60,000 nt of DNA from Symsagittifera roscoffensis. Lineage: Eukaryota > Xenacoelomorpha > Acoela > Convolutidae. The notes below the pieces were generated by a model. The model saw only the letters and a program-made list of their open reading frames with translations. It was not told where the DNA came from and made no database searches. This document shows, piece by piece, positions 1 through 11,554 of the stretch (the stretch's first letter is position 1; the number at the start of each line of letters is the position of its first letter). The stretch spans positions 43,602,688 through 43,662,687 of the forward strand of contig NC_087069.1 in the NCBI RefSeq assembly GCF_963678635.1, read 5' to 3'. The position numbers and the translations under genes were made by a program.

Positions 1-608
1 ATAGATAAGTTTCGAAATCTACTTTCACTCTCTCGGAATTCTTAGGACGATTCTTTTGCAAGATGTTGACTCGGAATTTGTCATCAAGATAACCTCCATC
101 GTGCAGGGTCTTGCAAAAAAAAACCACTGAGTTGCAAGAATTTTATAACACCTTGCAAGATGAGGCTCCTTAATTGATTAACGAGACGCTATTTTGCCCA
201 AAAAATCATCTCTTTTTGAGCAGGAGGTGGATAATGTGGAGGAGCTCTTAATGTTTGGAAAATAACATGTTTTGAATTTGAATTTGAATTTAGAGACAGT
301 ATAAAGATCACATATGTTCAGCCCAACTAGCAGTAACCTAAGGGAAACCTAGATAACTGAGAGAAAGCAAAACCGAGTTAAAATATGAGTTTTCATAATT
401 GATCAGAAAAGAGGGGAGGCCAAAACTCTCGGAGTTTCAAGAAGTCCCAATCTTCCAAGCCATCTATTTCCCGAACGCTCAATCATCATCATCATGCTTT
501 CTTCTTTTCGACACATCTCAGACTTCAATCTCAGAACTTCTTGCTACCCGAACGCGAGAGCAGCGTTTGAGTCGTTTTCAGCCAATCACAAAATAGATAC
601 AAAACTTT
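1..608. other. AT-rich DNA with no recognisable gene
   Basis: Two short overlapping open frames at about 399-712 begin at weak or alternative starts, share no recognisable motif and read into the repeat that starts at 609. A short hexamer run of TTTGAA type lies near 270-290. I see nothing else. Confidence 0.5.
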
Positions 609-2735
609 GTTTATGTCGTTGTAGCGTTACGCAATCCGAGAAGCTGACCGAAACTGAATGCTATGGAGCAATCGTGGAAAAAAACGCGGGTACCTTACAA
701 TTTACTCCTTAACTATTAAGCAAACTCGAACCTCCAAGTGATTAGGAACTTAACATTGAACTTAACTTGCTTAAGTTTTTTTTTCGAAATGCTTAAGGTT
801 TTTCGAAAAAGTACAATTCATTATTTTTTATGAAGCTCATTTTTGTTGTTGGGACTTGAGAAACACTTTAGCGCCAAAAAATCTGATAAAGCCTCCCCTC
901 TCAATTTTTCTCTCAAATAAAAACGAAACTTCGCGGTTATTATGTGTTCAACAAATAAGAGGTCGAATCAACTCATTTTGCGCTAAAATTGGTCTGTTTA
1001 ATTGTTATAATTTGATTTTTGAGTGACTCTTTTCAAGAACTCTTTTTTACTCATTAAATTTTCATTAGGTTGGTCTTGTAACTGAAAATTGAATATCAGC
1101 ATAAACATATCAGCTTGCAAGCACAATTTTTCATTGATTAGAGCTTGTATCTGAAAATAAAATAAAATGTATCTCTAAATTAAGAAAATGTTAATTCAAT
1201 TGCCAAATTTATAGCAGCTTTTTAAAGAAGAGCAGAACAAAAAGAGCTTCTTGTTTGCAAAATATGCTTACAAATCACAAAGTTACCAGTATGACCTCGT
1301 AATGCCATTTTTTAAGTTGAGAAATTGTTTTCCAAAAACGGTGAAGAAAAAGTTAGTTCAGTTTTGGAGTTTTTTAAGCAATAATTTCATCAACTGGACT
1401 CTAAAGTTCATCGCTCTACTCGTTGCGCTGATGTGTTTTTCTCCAAAAAACAGGTTATCTGTTGTTTTTTTCTTTACAATCAACACATGCACGTTAAAAA
1501 TGCAAATAAAAACATGCTTCCGAAAATGCTTCTCAGACAATTTTATGATGGAAACTATGAAAAAAGGTTTTTCTAAGGTTTTATGAACTCTGAAACATAG
1601 AAAAACTATGAAAAATTGAAAATTTAGGGAACACTTAGTTTACGTCGTTGTAGCGTTACGCAATCCGAGAAGCTGACCAAAACTGAATGTTATGGAGCAA
1701 TCGTTGAAAAAGACGCGGTACCTTACAATTTACTTTTTAACTATTAAGCAAAATCGAACCTCAAAGTGATTGGAACCTCACATTGAACTTAACTGCTATA
1801 AATTTTGCAATTGCATTAAAACTTTTAAAATTTAGAGATACAGTTTATTTTATTTTCACATACTAGCTTTAATCAATGAAAAAATGTGCTTCCAAGTTTA
1901 TAGTTTGTGTTGGTACTCATTTTTCAGTTACAAGACTAATCTAATGAAAAATTAATGAATGAAAGTGATTTCTTGAAAACAGTCACTCAAAAATCAAACT
2001 ATATTACTTAAACAGAACAACTTTAGCGCAAAAAAGCTGAATCGACCTGTTATTTGTTGAGTATACAAAAACCGTGAACTTTCTTTTAATTTGAGAGAAA
2101 AGTTGAGAGGAGAGGCTTGACGGAAAAGTTATCAGATTTTTTGGCGTTAAAGTGTTTCTCAAGTCCTAACAAAAAAATAAGCTTCATAAAAAAATTGATT
2201 TGTACTTTTTTGAAAAACTTTTAGTATTTGAAACCATCTTAGAAACTAAAAGAAAAAGAATATACTCAATACGAGGCTAAACTTTTCACTGGATTGGCAC
2301 TCAATGTGTTTTTACGTCCCTGGAATTCAAAGACAAATCTTTAAACTTGTTAAATTTTTTGTCTGAAAGATCAAAGAAAATGAAAAAACAAAAAAAGAGA
2401 AGAACAAAAAAAGCTTCTTTGTTGCAAAATCTGCTTACAAATCACAAAACTAACAATTTGACCTCGTAATGCAAATTTTATTAAGTTGAGAAAATGTTTG
2501 AAATTAATGAAGGAAAATTTAGTTCATTTTTGGAGTTTTTTAAGCAATAATTTCATCAACTGGACTCCAAAGTTCATCGCTTTACTTGGTGCGCTGATGT
2601 GTTTTTTTCCAGAAAATAGGTTATCTGTTGTTTTTCTATCTATTAATACGCTAGCTAAAAATGCAAATACAAATATAGACCGAAAAAGCTAATCACACAA
2701 CTTTATGATGAAAACTATGAAAAATGGCTGCGCAT
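609..2735. repeat. Mosaic of direct and inverted repeats
   Basis: Three pairs of diverged copies are interleaved. Positions 609-768 and 1639-1793 are direct copies sharing the stretch around GTAGCGTTACGCAATCCGAG. Positions 798-1216 and 1793-2228 are inverted copies; both contain the ACTTGAGAAACACTTTA-like and TCACTCAAAAATCAAA-like segments on opposite strands. Positions 1226-1580 and 2396-2735 are direct copies sharing TTTTTTAAGCAATAATTTCA. The open frames at 1251-1586 and 2486-2692 are the same repeat read twice. They share a roughly 30-residue stretch but have no known domain, so I treat them as repeat sequence and not as genes. A related copy of about 2255-2475 occurs at 39330-39530. Confidence 0.8.
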
Positions 2736-3645
2736 ACACATTTCAAACTTTTTTCTAATATAGTATAATCAATTTTTAACACCTATTTTCCTTTTCCGAC
2801 AATTGTTGCACTGAAGGAAACTCTTTTATTTTCTTTTGCATGCAATAATCAATATTTTGAGTCGAAAACGTAATCCTGGAACCACAAAAAATGAATGGTT
2901 TTCCGTTTACCAAAACTTTTTTATTAAAGAACTAAAAAATATTGTTTGTCCTGTACTTTTTTGTAGGCTTTGAGCAATGCTTGAGCAATGCTTGATGAAC
3001 TTTCTTTTAAAATTTTTACGAACGTTTGCTATTTCCCTTATTTTGTTGTGTAAAAATATTTTCTCTTATTTTTTTTTCAATGAATCTTCAAATGAATTGC
3101 ACATGCAAGTCCGTCCAACTTTTAGTGACTCTCGCTGAATGTAACCAGGGTCTTTGTCCCTTCTGCTCGGTTACGAACAAACCGCAACAGCTGATAATAA
3201 ATTGCTTTCAAATTTTTTATTTTTTAGTTTTCAGAAAAATTCCACGTATATAAAAAAGCTAATCAGAGTCATTTCATGAATTTTACTGTATTTGTGGAAG
3301 TGTCTGAAAGGTTTGTGTCAAGCAATTTTGCATATATCAAATTTATTTGAATAGTTTTTTTGGTCAACCCGGTTAGCTGCTTTTACATTGATTTTTGCTG
3401 CAACTTTGTTTTTTTTGCCACTGAAACTATTCAATTATTAATAATTCAATTATTAATAAATAAGTGCAGATATGACGACAAAAAAGTACTTTGCAAATCA
3501 ATAGTTCAGAATGATTCCAAACAAGGCACTTCGCCAAAAATAACTGAAAAATTTTTATGGTTTGCTTCCACTTTCTGGATTTTTTTGTATGATGAATATT
3601 TTAATGCTTTTAAGTCCTTCTGAAGCACTTTTTTGCATGAAACAG
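2736..3645. other. AT-rich DNA with no recognisable gene
   Basis: This stretch holds short frames without conserved motifs, a 14-base direct duplication near 2970-2995 (TTGAGCAATGC repeated) and many A or T runs. No RNA gene or element end was recognised. Confidence 0.5.
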
Positions 3646-3746
3646 GTTCGATACTTTGTTTCAATGCTTCGTAACAATGATAATTTCTAAACGTCATACC
3701 GTCATATCCCGGTTTCCAAAGGAAGCTTTTCAGGTCTAAGTGAACA

Positions 3747-4240
3747 ACCGAGTTGAAGTCTCACCGTTAACTATCGCGTTTTCTGTAGTATCCCAGTGAT
3801 CGCTATTTTCCACCGCTGGTTTATGTATAATTCAGAGAGTTTTGCATAGGTAAACCTGCGGTAACTCAGAGCTATTTCAATAATGTTTCCTTAGAATTTC
3901 AGTACTAAAATTAAGAAGGTTAAACTCAATCTAGTAGCGTTCAAAAGAGAGTGTGAGTTGATAGGCGCTTTAACTGGATTATATCTAAGACTCGGTGGCG
4001 CAAAGGTAGAATAAAAGACTACAAAGCTGAAGGTTAAGGGTTGGAAACCCTGTAGTGAACTATTTCTGCTCAATTTGATAGTTTTTTTATCGCTGTTTCA
4101 TCGCGGAAAATAAGCCAAATTCGCGCGAAATAATTGATAAAATTTGCTATTGTGGCAATGAACATCAATAACTCATCGATGGCGGTCGCTATTTTGTTTC
4201 CCTTTTTCATCGCTAAATTTCGCAGTGAGCTCAACCCGGG
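3747..4240. mobile_element. Small non-autonomous insertion with short inverted ends (MITE-like)
   Basis: This block interrupts the left foldback arm at a point where the right arm is continuous (CTAAGTGAAC joins directly toward the TGATGATACTT segment). Its two ends are imperfect inverted repeats. The left end reads CCGAGTTGAAGTCTCAC, and the right end on the other strand reads CCCGGGTTGAGCTCAC. A short GAAC occurs at both junctions and could be a target duplication. No coding sequence is visible, so it would have needed transposase from elsewhere. The boundaries are good to within a few bases. Superfamily is unknown. Confidence 0.5.
3989..4060 (+). other. tRNA-like (pol III A-box and B-box) sequence, degenerate
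   Basis: TGGCGCAAAGG at 3996-4006 resembles a tRNA A box. GGTTGGAAACC at 4039-4049 is one base away from the B-box consensus GGTTCGAAACC, and the spacing is right. A T-stem AGGG/CCCT can be drawn. The acceptor and anticodon stems do not pair convincingly, so this is not a functional tRNA. It may be a tRNA-derived SINE head or tRNA pseudogene carried inside the small insertion. Confidence 0.4.
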
Positions 4241-5489
4241 CAGAGAACGATTGATGATACTTCAAGTGATAGGTTGATTTTAAGTAACCCTTTTTGACTG
4301 TTTTTTGAAGACTCTAATTATGCGTGAAAAAAAAAATTTTTTTTTACAACTAATTTTTCAGTTAGTGTAACTATAACAAATGTAAACTCTGGTGGTGCAG
4401 AAATTGAAATTCTCGTATAAAAATTCAAAACCCTATGGCAGCCCTGTAGTAGAATGAATTTGGACATGAAAGCATTTAATTCTAGAAGTAGACATCTTCA
4501 ACGCTCGAAGAGTAGAAATGTTGTTGAGACCCATATTTGGCCAAACCGTGTTGTGAGAAATCTACAAAAGCTGCCCACTTCAAACAATGAATAATTTGAG
4601 TTGGGCAGAGTTGCAGGTGAACTAAAAAGCCATTTTTTTCGAAAAAGAATTTCCTAAAAGAATATCTTTGCATTTTTTTGTCATAGACGTTTCACGATTT
4701 TTCTAGTCTAGCCCTTGCTTTCATTGTTAGAGGAAAGCTGAAAACGAGCAATCAAATGACACATAATTTTACCAACAAGATGAGCAAAGCAAAGCGCAAT
4801 TAGCAGACGCATAGTTATATACCTTTTAAGCCAAAAATGGACATGTTGTGGTTGACGTGAGGTTGGAAATCAGACAAAGCGATCCCTCTCCAATATCATT
4901 TTTATCTTTTGAAGCGCTCATCAAACTTTTTTGTGTTGATGGTCTGCGACAATTTAGCCGATGAAAACGATAATCGGGTCTTCTTAACAAAATATCCCCT
5001 CCATTTCAAGAATGGGGGGTTTTCCATAGGATTAAGTTAGTCGGACTAAAACCTCCCAAAAAGCTTCCACATTAGTCTGGCTGAGTTAAATTCACAATTA
5101 ATCAAACATATAAAACGTTTGGGATAATGATTTAACCGTTTTATCTTAAAATTATACCACATATGGCTAATGCTCATGAACATCCTTGGGGATGAGGGAT
5201 GATGGGATTAAGGTTTCATGCCCCAAAGTTTTCCCAGTCCGATTTTTCAGGAGATACGCCATCAAATTTTACCGCTGGTCTCGTAAAAATATCCAATGCC
5301 ATTTTAAGAGCGAGAAGGCAAACAATGCCATCCGAGCCGGTTTAAAATTCTGGCACTCCTACTAGTAGCTAGATGCCCCGTGTTGTAAAGTCCTCAATTA
5401 TTAACATCATGAGATCATCTTTGTCGCACGTATCCTCGGGTTAACCCATTTAGTCTTTTCGATGAGGGTTTGGGAGTACTCTATCAGTA

Positions 5490-5945
5490 GAGGCGTTCAG
5501 AAGCTGTCGGATCTATATTTTACTAGCTTTGAGGACTTGTTGGACAGTCTTTTAGAAGACGCATCGTAGAGAGCTGCTATTGGAGCGCAAACGAAAAGAC
5601 AACCCATTACGAAGTTCGTCAAGGTCACTATTGATATGCGTTAGCGGACAAGAGTTAAAAATTGCCTCAGTCTCGGTTACGTAAGAAGCAAATAAGAACG
5701 GATGTTTTATCTGCAATTAACTAATTATTTTATTTGGTTTTGAGCTTCATTTCTAACGGCTGCCGACAATTTGAGTAGCTTTGTCAGAGGTTAATTTTTA
5801 ATTTCATTCTTCTAGCAATGAAATGTTCAGTTGATGTTACCTAATTGTTCGTAGTAAGATTGTCTTTCAATTCCATGTGCACTGCGCGAGTAGAGAGCCG
5901 TGTGAAAACGCAAGTATCGCTTTTTCCAGTAGTATCTTTTGTAGC
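5490..5945 (-). pseudogene. Decayed Pao/BEL integrase fragment in the foldback loop
   Basis: The loop of the foldback aligns in the same orientation with 10865-11330. Shared stretches include the ATGCGTTAGY..., TTGCCTCAGTYTCGG and TGTTCGTAGTAAGA segments. Read on the minus strand it is full of stop codons, and only a trace of the integrase C-terminal motif region survives. It is much more decayed than the copy at 10.9 kb. The link to Pao/BEL rests on that second copy, not on this sequence alone. Confidence 0.5.
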
Positions 5946-6811
5946 AACAAAATAGTACTATCGAACCCTAATCGAAAGAACTAATTGGGCTAACCCGAGG
6001 AACCACGCAACAAAGATGATCTCATGTTGATAATTGAGGACTTTACAACACGATGCATCTAGCTACTAGTTCGACTGCCAGAAGTTTTCAACGGCTCGGA
6101 TGGCATCGTTTGCCCGCTCGCTCTTGCAAGCTCAATTGGCATTAGGTATCTTTACAAGACCAGCGGTTAAACTTGCACGCGTATCTCCTGAAAAGTTTTA
6201 CAGTAAATTTTTGGGGCATGAAAACTTAACCCCATCATCCCCCATCCCCACGGATGTTCATGAGCATAAGCTATATGTGGTATAATTTTAGGATAAACGC
6301 GGTAAAACCATTATCCCAACGGTTTGATATGTTTGATTAGTTGTGACTTTGACTCAGCCAGACTAAGTTGGAAGCGCTGAAATCTGTTTTTTTTTATTTA
6401 TCCAGCTTGACATCATTACATATGATTCCTAGTTTTTTCTATACTTCTTATCCGTGTTTAGAACTGTTGTAAAAAAAACACAAGACGTAATTTCGGGAAT
6501 TTTTTGACAGGTTTCCGTTTCGACTAACCTAAAATAACCCCGTTCTTGAAATGGAGGGGAGAGATTGTTAAATATATCAGATTGTCGTTTTCATCGACTA
6601 AATTGTAGCAGAACATAAACGCAAAATGGTTTGATGAACGTTTTCAAAGATACAGATGATATTGGGAGAGGGATCGCGCTGTCTGATTTGTAACCTCACG
6701 TCAACAGCAAGATGTCCAAATTTGTCTGCAAAGGTATATACTTGCCAAAATTTTTTTGTTTCACAATGTGTCTGCAAAAAAAAACTTGAACGTAGCTTTG
6801 TTCATCTTAAA

Positions 6812-7999
6812 AAAAAAACAATTATTTGAACAAACTTTCAAATTGATTAACAGCCTCCAGCCCTAATACTTTAAAAAAAAAACCGGACAACTTTCTGAAA
6901 AAGCAAAAAATTAGCCCAAACTATAAACTCAATAACTTTTTTAAAAATAAAAAATTTTTAAAAAACCCAAGCGGATTGACCAGAAATACTTGTCCTACAA
7001 TTTTCATTTATGAATAAATGCTTATCATACAATTTCGTACAATTCCATTTTTTCATATATGAAAATTGTGGGATAAGCATTATTTCATAAACCAAAAACT
7101 TGATTTTTCTAAATTTTACTCTCAAATTTTTTGGGATGTGTTCGTGACCGAACACAAGTGACTAAACCCATGGTGTACTCAAAACGAGAGTTTCCAAAGG
7201 GTTGATCGTCTGTCATTGACAATGCATTGGAAACGACCTGAATTATATAAGAGATGTCTTCACAAATGATATAGTGAAAGCATCAAACTTTTAAATTTCG
7301 GCAAAAAACTTCAAAGATGATTATTTTTAAAAATAGAATTTTCAACTTATCAGACATTGATTAAGGCATATGTAAACCTGCCCTACAAAAAACTGGAGTT
7401 TTTAGCCTGTTTAAAAAAAGTTATCCAGAGAAACGGAAAAAAATCCAATTTTTGTGCATCGAGGACTACGTTATGCAAATGAAAATTAAATATTGCATGC
7501 AAATTTCGATTTGCGGCTGAAAAAAAATGAAAAATATTTTAGGGCAATTTCATTTTACAATTTTTTTAAAGTGACAAGGATTTTTCCATACAGTTGATGT
7601 ATAGAATTATATGATAAGCATTTTGGTGTATGGAATTGTAAGATAAGCATTTCCCCTTCATGGAGGTCAACCCGGGCTTTCAATTTGAAAAAACCAATCT
7701 CCTATTTAAACTTTTCGAAAAAAAATTTTGATTTTTTTTCACTCTCCGAAAATTAAGATTGGGATGAAACCTACTGGCTGAATTGCCCTCACTTTTAGTA
7801 GAGTCTGTAGATTTTTTGCCGCACTGTTTCTTGAGCTGACTTTTTGGCGCAATTTTTCCAACAGATGATTTGCTGAGATTGCTCCGTTTTTGAATCGCCA
7901 AGATAAGATTGTTTTGGTCTAAAATTTTCAACTTTCTTCTTATATTGCCCTAAATCTCAATAATTGGAAGAAATATTGTTCTCTAACGCAAGTTTTGAA
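6812..7999. mobile_element. 1.2 kb insertion in the right foldback arm
   Basis: Right-arm sequence up to 6811 pairs with the left arm at about 4770, and sequence from about 8000 pairs with the left arm at about 4760. The intervening 1.19 kb has no left-arm partner and is therefore an insertion, or less likely a deletion from the left arm. It contains a hairpin at 7017-7081 (AATGCTTATC against GATAAGCATT), two more GATAAGCATT boxes at about 7612-7653, and a minus-strand frame (7680-7931, 83 residues, Lys/Ser-rich) with no recognised domain. Terminal repeats were not identified. Confidence 0.45.
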
Positions 8000-8660
8000 T
8001 CATTTGATTGCCCGTGTTCAGCTCTCCTTTTAAAATGATCATATGGCTAGGACTAGAAAAATCGTGAGACGTCTTGTATGATCAAACATATGCGAAGAAG
8101 ATCACCTTTCTGACAATCTTTGGAAAAGTTCAAAGAAAACGCCCTAACAATTCACCTGCAATTCGACCCATTACAAAGTTTTCAATTGTGACTTAGGCAG
8201 CTCTTGTAGTTTTTTAACATAGTCTGGCCAATTATGGCTCTGAAAAATGTTACTACTAGGGGACTCTTCGAGCGTTGAAATGTCTAATGCTAAAGTTGAG
8301 CACTTTCATGTTCAAACCCATCCTAATATAGGGCATTTCAAAGGCGTTTGAATTATTTGGTTGGGATTTGAGTTTGTATAATTGAATTTAAAATTCTTCG
8401 CCCATATTATAAACCACAAGTGCTTAAACTGAAAAAAATAGTCTTAAAAAGTAGGGTCGCCATAAGTGTTTTTGGTCTTCACTCGAACCAATAGGTTACA
8501 TATTAGAGAAAAATTACCTATCCTTTGAAGTATCATCAGCTGGCCTCCGTTCACTTAGATTAGAAATGCTTTGGTTGGTAGCCCGGTATATTTTTTTGCA
8601 TGACAAAGTACTAGGAGTCAAGGAACGTAATTCAGATTTTTATATATTTCCTGGGGCAGT

Positions 8661-10864
8661 TTTTAGGAAGGTCATAAAATGCTCTTATATTCTATGGAGA
8701 TGTGCCATTCAAACAAATGCATTTATTTCCTTAAGTAATTACAATTCCGCTAGTTTGCAACACAGTGCTTGACTGATGTGCATTCACCCGACCTGTGTTG
8801 ACATAAGCAGTTGAAGCACAGCTTCTGTTGTCTATCAAAATCTGCATGTTGATCTATGTGAAGTTTCAGGAAAACCGGACACTATCCAATATAGTGCGCT
8901 CGGTTATCTTTTGAACAAGTTAAGGTAGTCATTTTTGTTACTACGCCAGGAGATCTGTCATAGTTTTGCATAGACAAAAAAGAAAACTAGTTGGGCCGGT
9001 TGTCGTACTGGTATTAATTTGATCCTTCTATTGTCGTCCCTCACGATTTGACGTCTATGGTACTATGTTTAGGTTAACGTATGCTCGCGACTCGAGATTA
9101 GTTATTCAGACACTGCGTAAATTTCTTGCGTTTAGCGTATTTTGGTTCGTGCAGGACGCAATGTTCTTCCCACTTCCCTACCAAACTGACTGGAAGCCGC
9201 GAGCGACTAAATTGAGTGCTGGATACTGCGAACAAACGGTGTAGCCGTTGATAACTTTTGTAAATAGGCAGCGTATTTGATAAAACACTGTAGTTTGCCT
9301 AGTTACAAGTTTTCGTGATGAGCGCTGAAACCACATGTTTCTGGTTACCGTTTTAACCAACTAATTAAAATACTGCCTTTAAGTACTGAAAAGAGTCAAT
9401 ACCACTATCAAAATAGCCTTATCTGTTTTTAATGACCGCAAGTAATAGTTTTCTCAACAGGGCTCAGACGCGGGTTAGAGCCTATCGCACTCCCGTTAAA
9501 CTTTTGCATTTTTATATCCGGTAGTTTGACCCCTCTGGGATTGTAGTTGCTTCCAGTAGTCGTATAATGGGCAGCGTATGTCTATAGTTATTACCAAAGA
9601 GGCTGTTGCGCTGTGGTTCACCATTTGTTAAGTTTTCTCTAAGTTGTTTGGCAAAGTACTATTCAGTTAGAATACACGTGACTATTCGCGACTGATAAGG
9701 TTACGAGATCATATCGCCTATTGCCTGTTGACATCTGGACTTGTGTTTTGAGTTAATTTTCGATAGGTGAGACTGATTTGAAATCAGTTACGATGACAAA
9801 AGTGATAGCAACTTTTATCGCCTGATCTGCAGCAAGTTCGTTCCCACTGACGCTGGAAAGTGGAATATTTAAGTCAATTGTACTCAAACGGTAGGTAGAC
9901 ATTCAATTAGACAAGCTGGCAGCCGTAGTCCTGAAACGCTGAAGCTCAAGTTTTCAGTAATTTCTAAGCTGCTTACTGGTAGATTGGCTGTTTTAGATCT
10001 ATCTACTTTGCACTCTGACTGGGTTGCTTGACCTAGAAGAAACGGAATTTTCGTTAGTAAGGTTCTTTTGGTACTTCGACAATTTCATTAGAAGGTCGCA
10101 CTTTCGTTTTTGTAGCGCTGAAGTAAACTCGAGATGGTCAGCCGCTTCTTGAGTAGATATAGCGGCTAAGTCGTCTGGGATTGGGAGCATATCGAGCAGA
10201 TCTGAACATGAAATTACTTCTCGAAAATAAGCCTAATGTGTTTGATTAAAAACTTTTCATGAAGCATTTCGAATGTAGCGACGTCTCCAATGGTGAAATA
10301 GCTGATGTAAATTGGGTTTTGCAGAAGCTATTGAAGGCATACTTGAAAGGGTAGTATTTCAGTAGACAACGTGGGTTTAAGACTTTACCCGCTCCGATTG
10401 CAGCGATTGCTAATTTATTTATGTTAAATGAAACTTAATGAGTTTTCTTAAAGTTTCATCTTCATTTACGATAATTTTTTTTCGGAAGTCAGCCAGCCAA
10501 ATATTTATCGTGATTTTCAGGTAATTATGATTCAGCTAGAGCTCTCTCAGTGATGTGCGTTTTGTGCAATGGATGAATTAAGCGATGAAAATTTAATATT
10601 TTTTCTTGCAATCATATGATTTTGAAAAATTTAAAACATTTTAAGCTCTGTTCGCAAAGTTAGGACTGATAAATGAGTCAAACTAACTTAGTTTTTTTGG
10701 AAAAACTTCAAAAAGCCAATATGGATTTTATTTTTTTTTTTAAATAATGTTTTAGATTTGGGAGTACCATGGTGATATCAAAAACCATGCTAAAAGTTCT
10801 TTCTTTTTAAGCTGTTGAACAGTTTTTTCAGTTTATACAGTTTAAAGAAGCTTCTTAGAAGTAG
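8661..10864. other. 2.2 kb without a recognised gene
   Basis: Two minus-strand frames stand out slightly, at 9178-9360 (60 residues) and 9999-10190 (63 residues, helical and charged, perhaps coiled coil). Base composition here is less AT-biased than the flanks, which suggests a decayed coding element. Because it lies just downstream, in minus-strand terms, of the Pao/BEL integrase, it may be the 3' remainder of that retroelement. I could not identify a domain, LTR or primer-binding site. Confidence 0.35.
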
Positions 10865-11554
10865 CTACTGGGCGTAGACCAATGGATCATCCACCACGAA
10901 GAAGTTGCGTGTCAGTGTAAGGTCATTGTCTAGGTCACTGATGACATGCGTTAGTTGAAAAGAATTGAAGATTGCCTCAGTTTCGGCTTCAATAGAAGCA
11001 AATAAATCGCAACTTACATTATTGTCACGAGAAGCTCCCACAAACCGCCACAATAAGGAGCAGACCGATCGTTTTGGCGCAATTCGAAATTGGGGACTTT
11101 TAGCTTTTCAATTAGCATGGTTTCAGTGAAACAATTGGTTTTGAACCTAACTTCCTACAACCGCCGACAAAATAATAGCTTTGTGAGAGGTTGAAGGTTG
11201 AGCTTTTTCTAGCAATTTAGTGTCTAGTTGACGTTATATAAATGTTCGTAGTAAGAAGTTCTTTCGATTCCTAATCCAGTAGAAAATCTTTGAAGACGCA
11301 AATATCGCTTTTTTCAGTATTATGTTTTGTAGCCCTATGTAATCAATTCCTTTGATTTTGAACGGAAATGGATTAACAAATGGCTCGTCGAAATGATTTG
11401 GCGGAAATGAACCATGAGTGATTTTTCCGAAGAGAAAGCAATTAAGTTTTTTTTCTGAGTGTTTACAAGGTTCCAATGAAGAGAAAGCTTTCTTGCAAGT
11501 GGTTGCGAGCACACTCAGTAACATAATGCATGCATTGAACGCTTTGGCAGTCAA
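10865..11554 (-). pseudogene. Pao/BEL retrotransposon integrase, broken
   Basis: One reading frame on the minus strand runs through two open pieces, 11234-11554 and 10865-11053, joined in phase but separated by stop codons. The first piece carries NPFPFKIKGIDYIG, which matches the start of the Pao/BEL integrase core (PF..vGiDYfGP); its Asp is the expected first catalytic acidic residue. The second carries LLWRFVGASRD, then IEAETEAIFNSFQLTHV and DLTLTRNFFV. These match the family's GLWERfVGa, EiEAiLNSRPLTYv and PLTPnHFLi signatures in the right order. The distance between the two ends is shorter than in full integrases, so an internal deletion is likely. Such elements normally encode gag, protease, reverse transcriptase and RNase H upstream; none was recognised above 11.55 kb. 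A second, worse copy sits at 5490-5945. The assignment is from motifs seen here plus family knowledge. Confidence 0.72.

Larger units (their letters stand above)
3650..8660. repeat. About 5 kb foldback (long imperfect inverted repeat)
   Basis: The left arm runs from about 3650 to 5485 and the right arm from about 5940 to 8660. Matching inverted landmarks are CTAAGTGAAC (3736 and 8550), the TGATGATACTTCAA segment (about 4250 and 8530), AACGCTCGAAGAGT (about 4500 and 8265), the CATGAACATCC segment (5175 and 6255), and GAGATCATCTTTGT (5410 and 6012). Each arm carries a private insertion: 3747-4240 in the left arm and 6812-7999 in the right. The loop of about 450 bases (5490-5940) matches the integrase pseudogene at 10865-11330. 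Arm divergence looks substantial, with mismatches every few bases, so this is an old structure. It could be a foldback transposon or an inverted duplication of a retroelement neighbourhood. Confidence 0.75.

Noticed and set aside
1251-2692. Two similar frames (1251-1586 and 2486-2692) looking like a small gene family
   Set aside because: They are the same diverged nucleotide repeat read twice, with similarity extending equally into non-coding sequence.
3989-4060. Functional tRNA gene
   Set aside because: A and B boxes are present, but the acceptor and anticodon stems do not pair and the B box has a mismatch at a key position.
9178-10190. Minus-strand frames as Pao/BEL gag N-terminus
   Set aside because: The sequence is helical and charged, but no gag motif is present and the order relative to the integrase would be wrong for one element.
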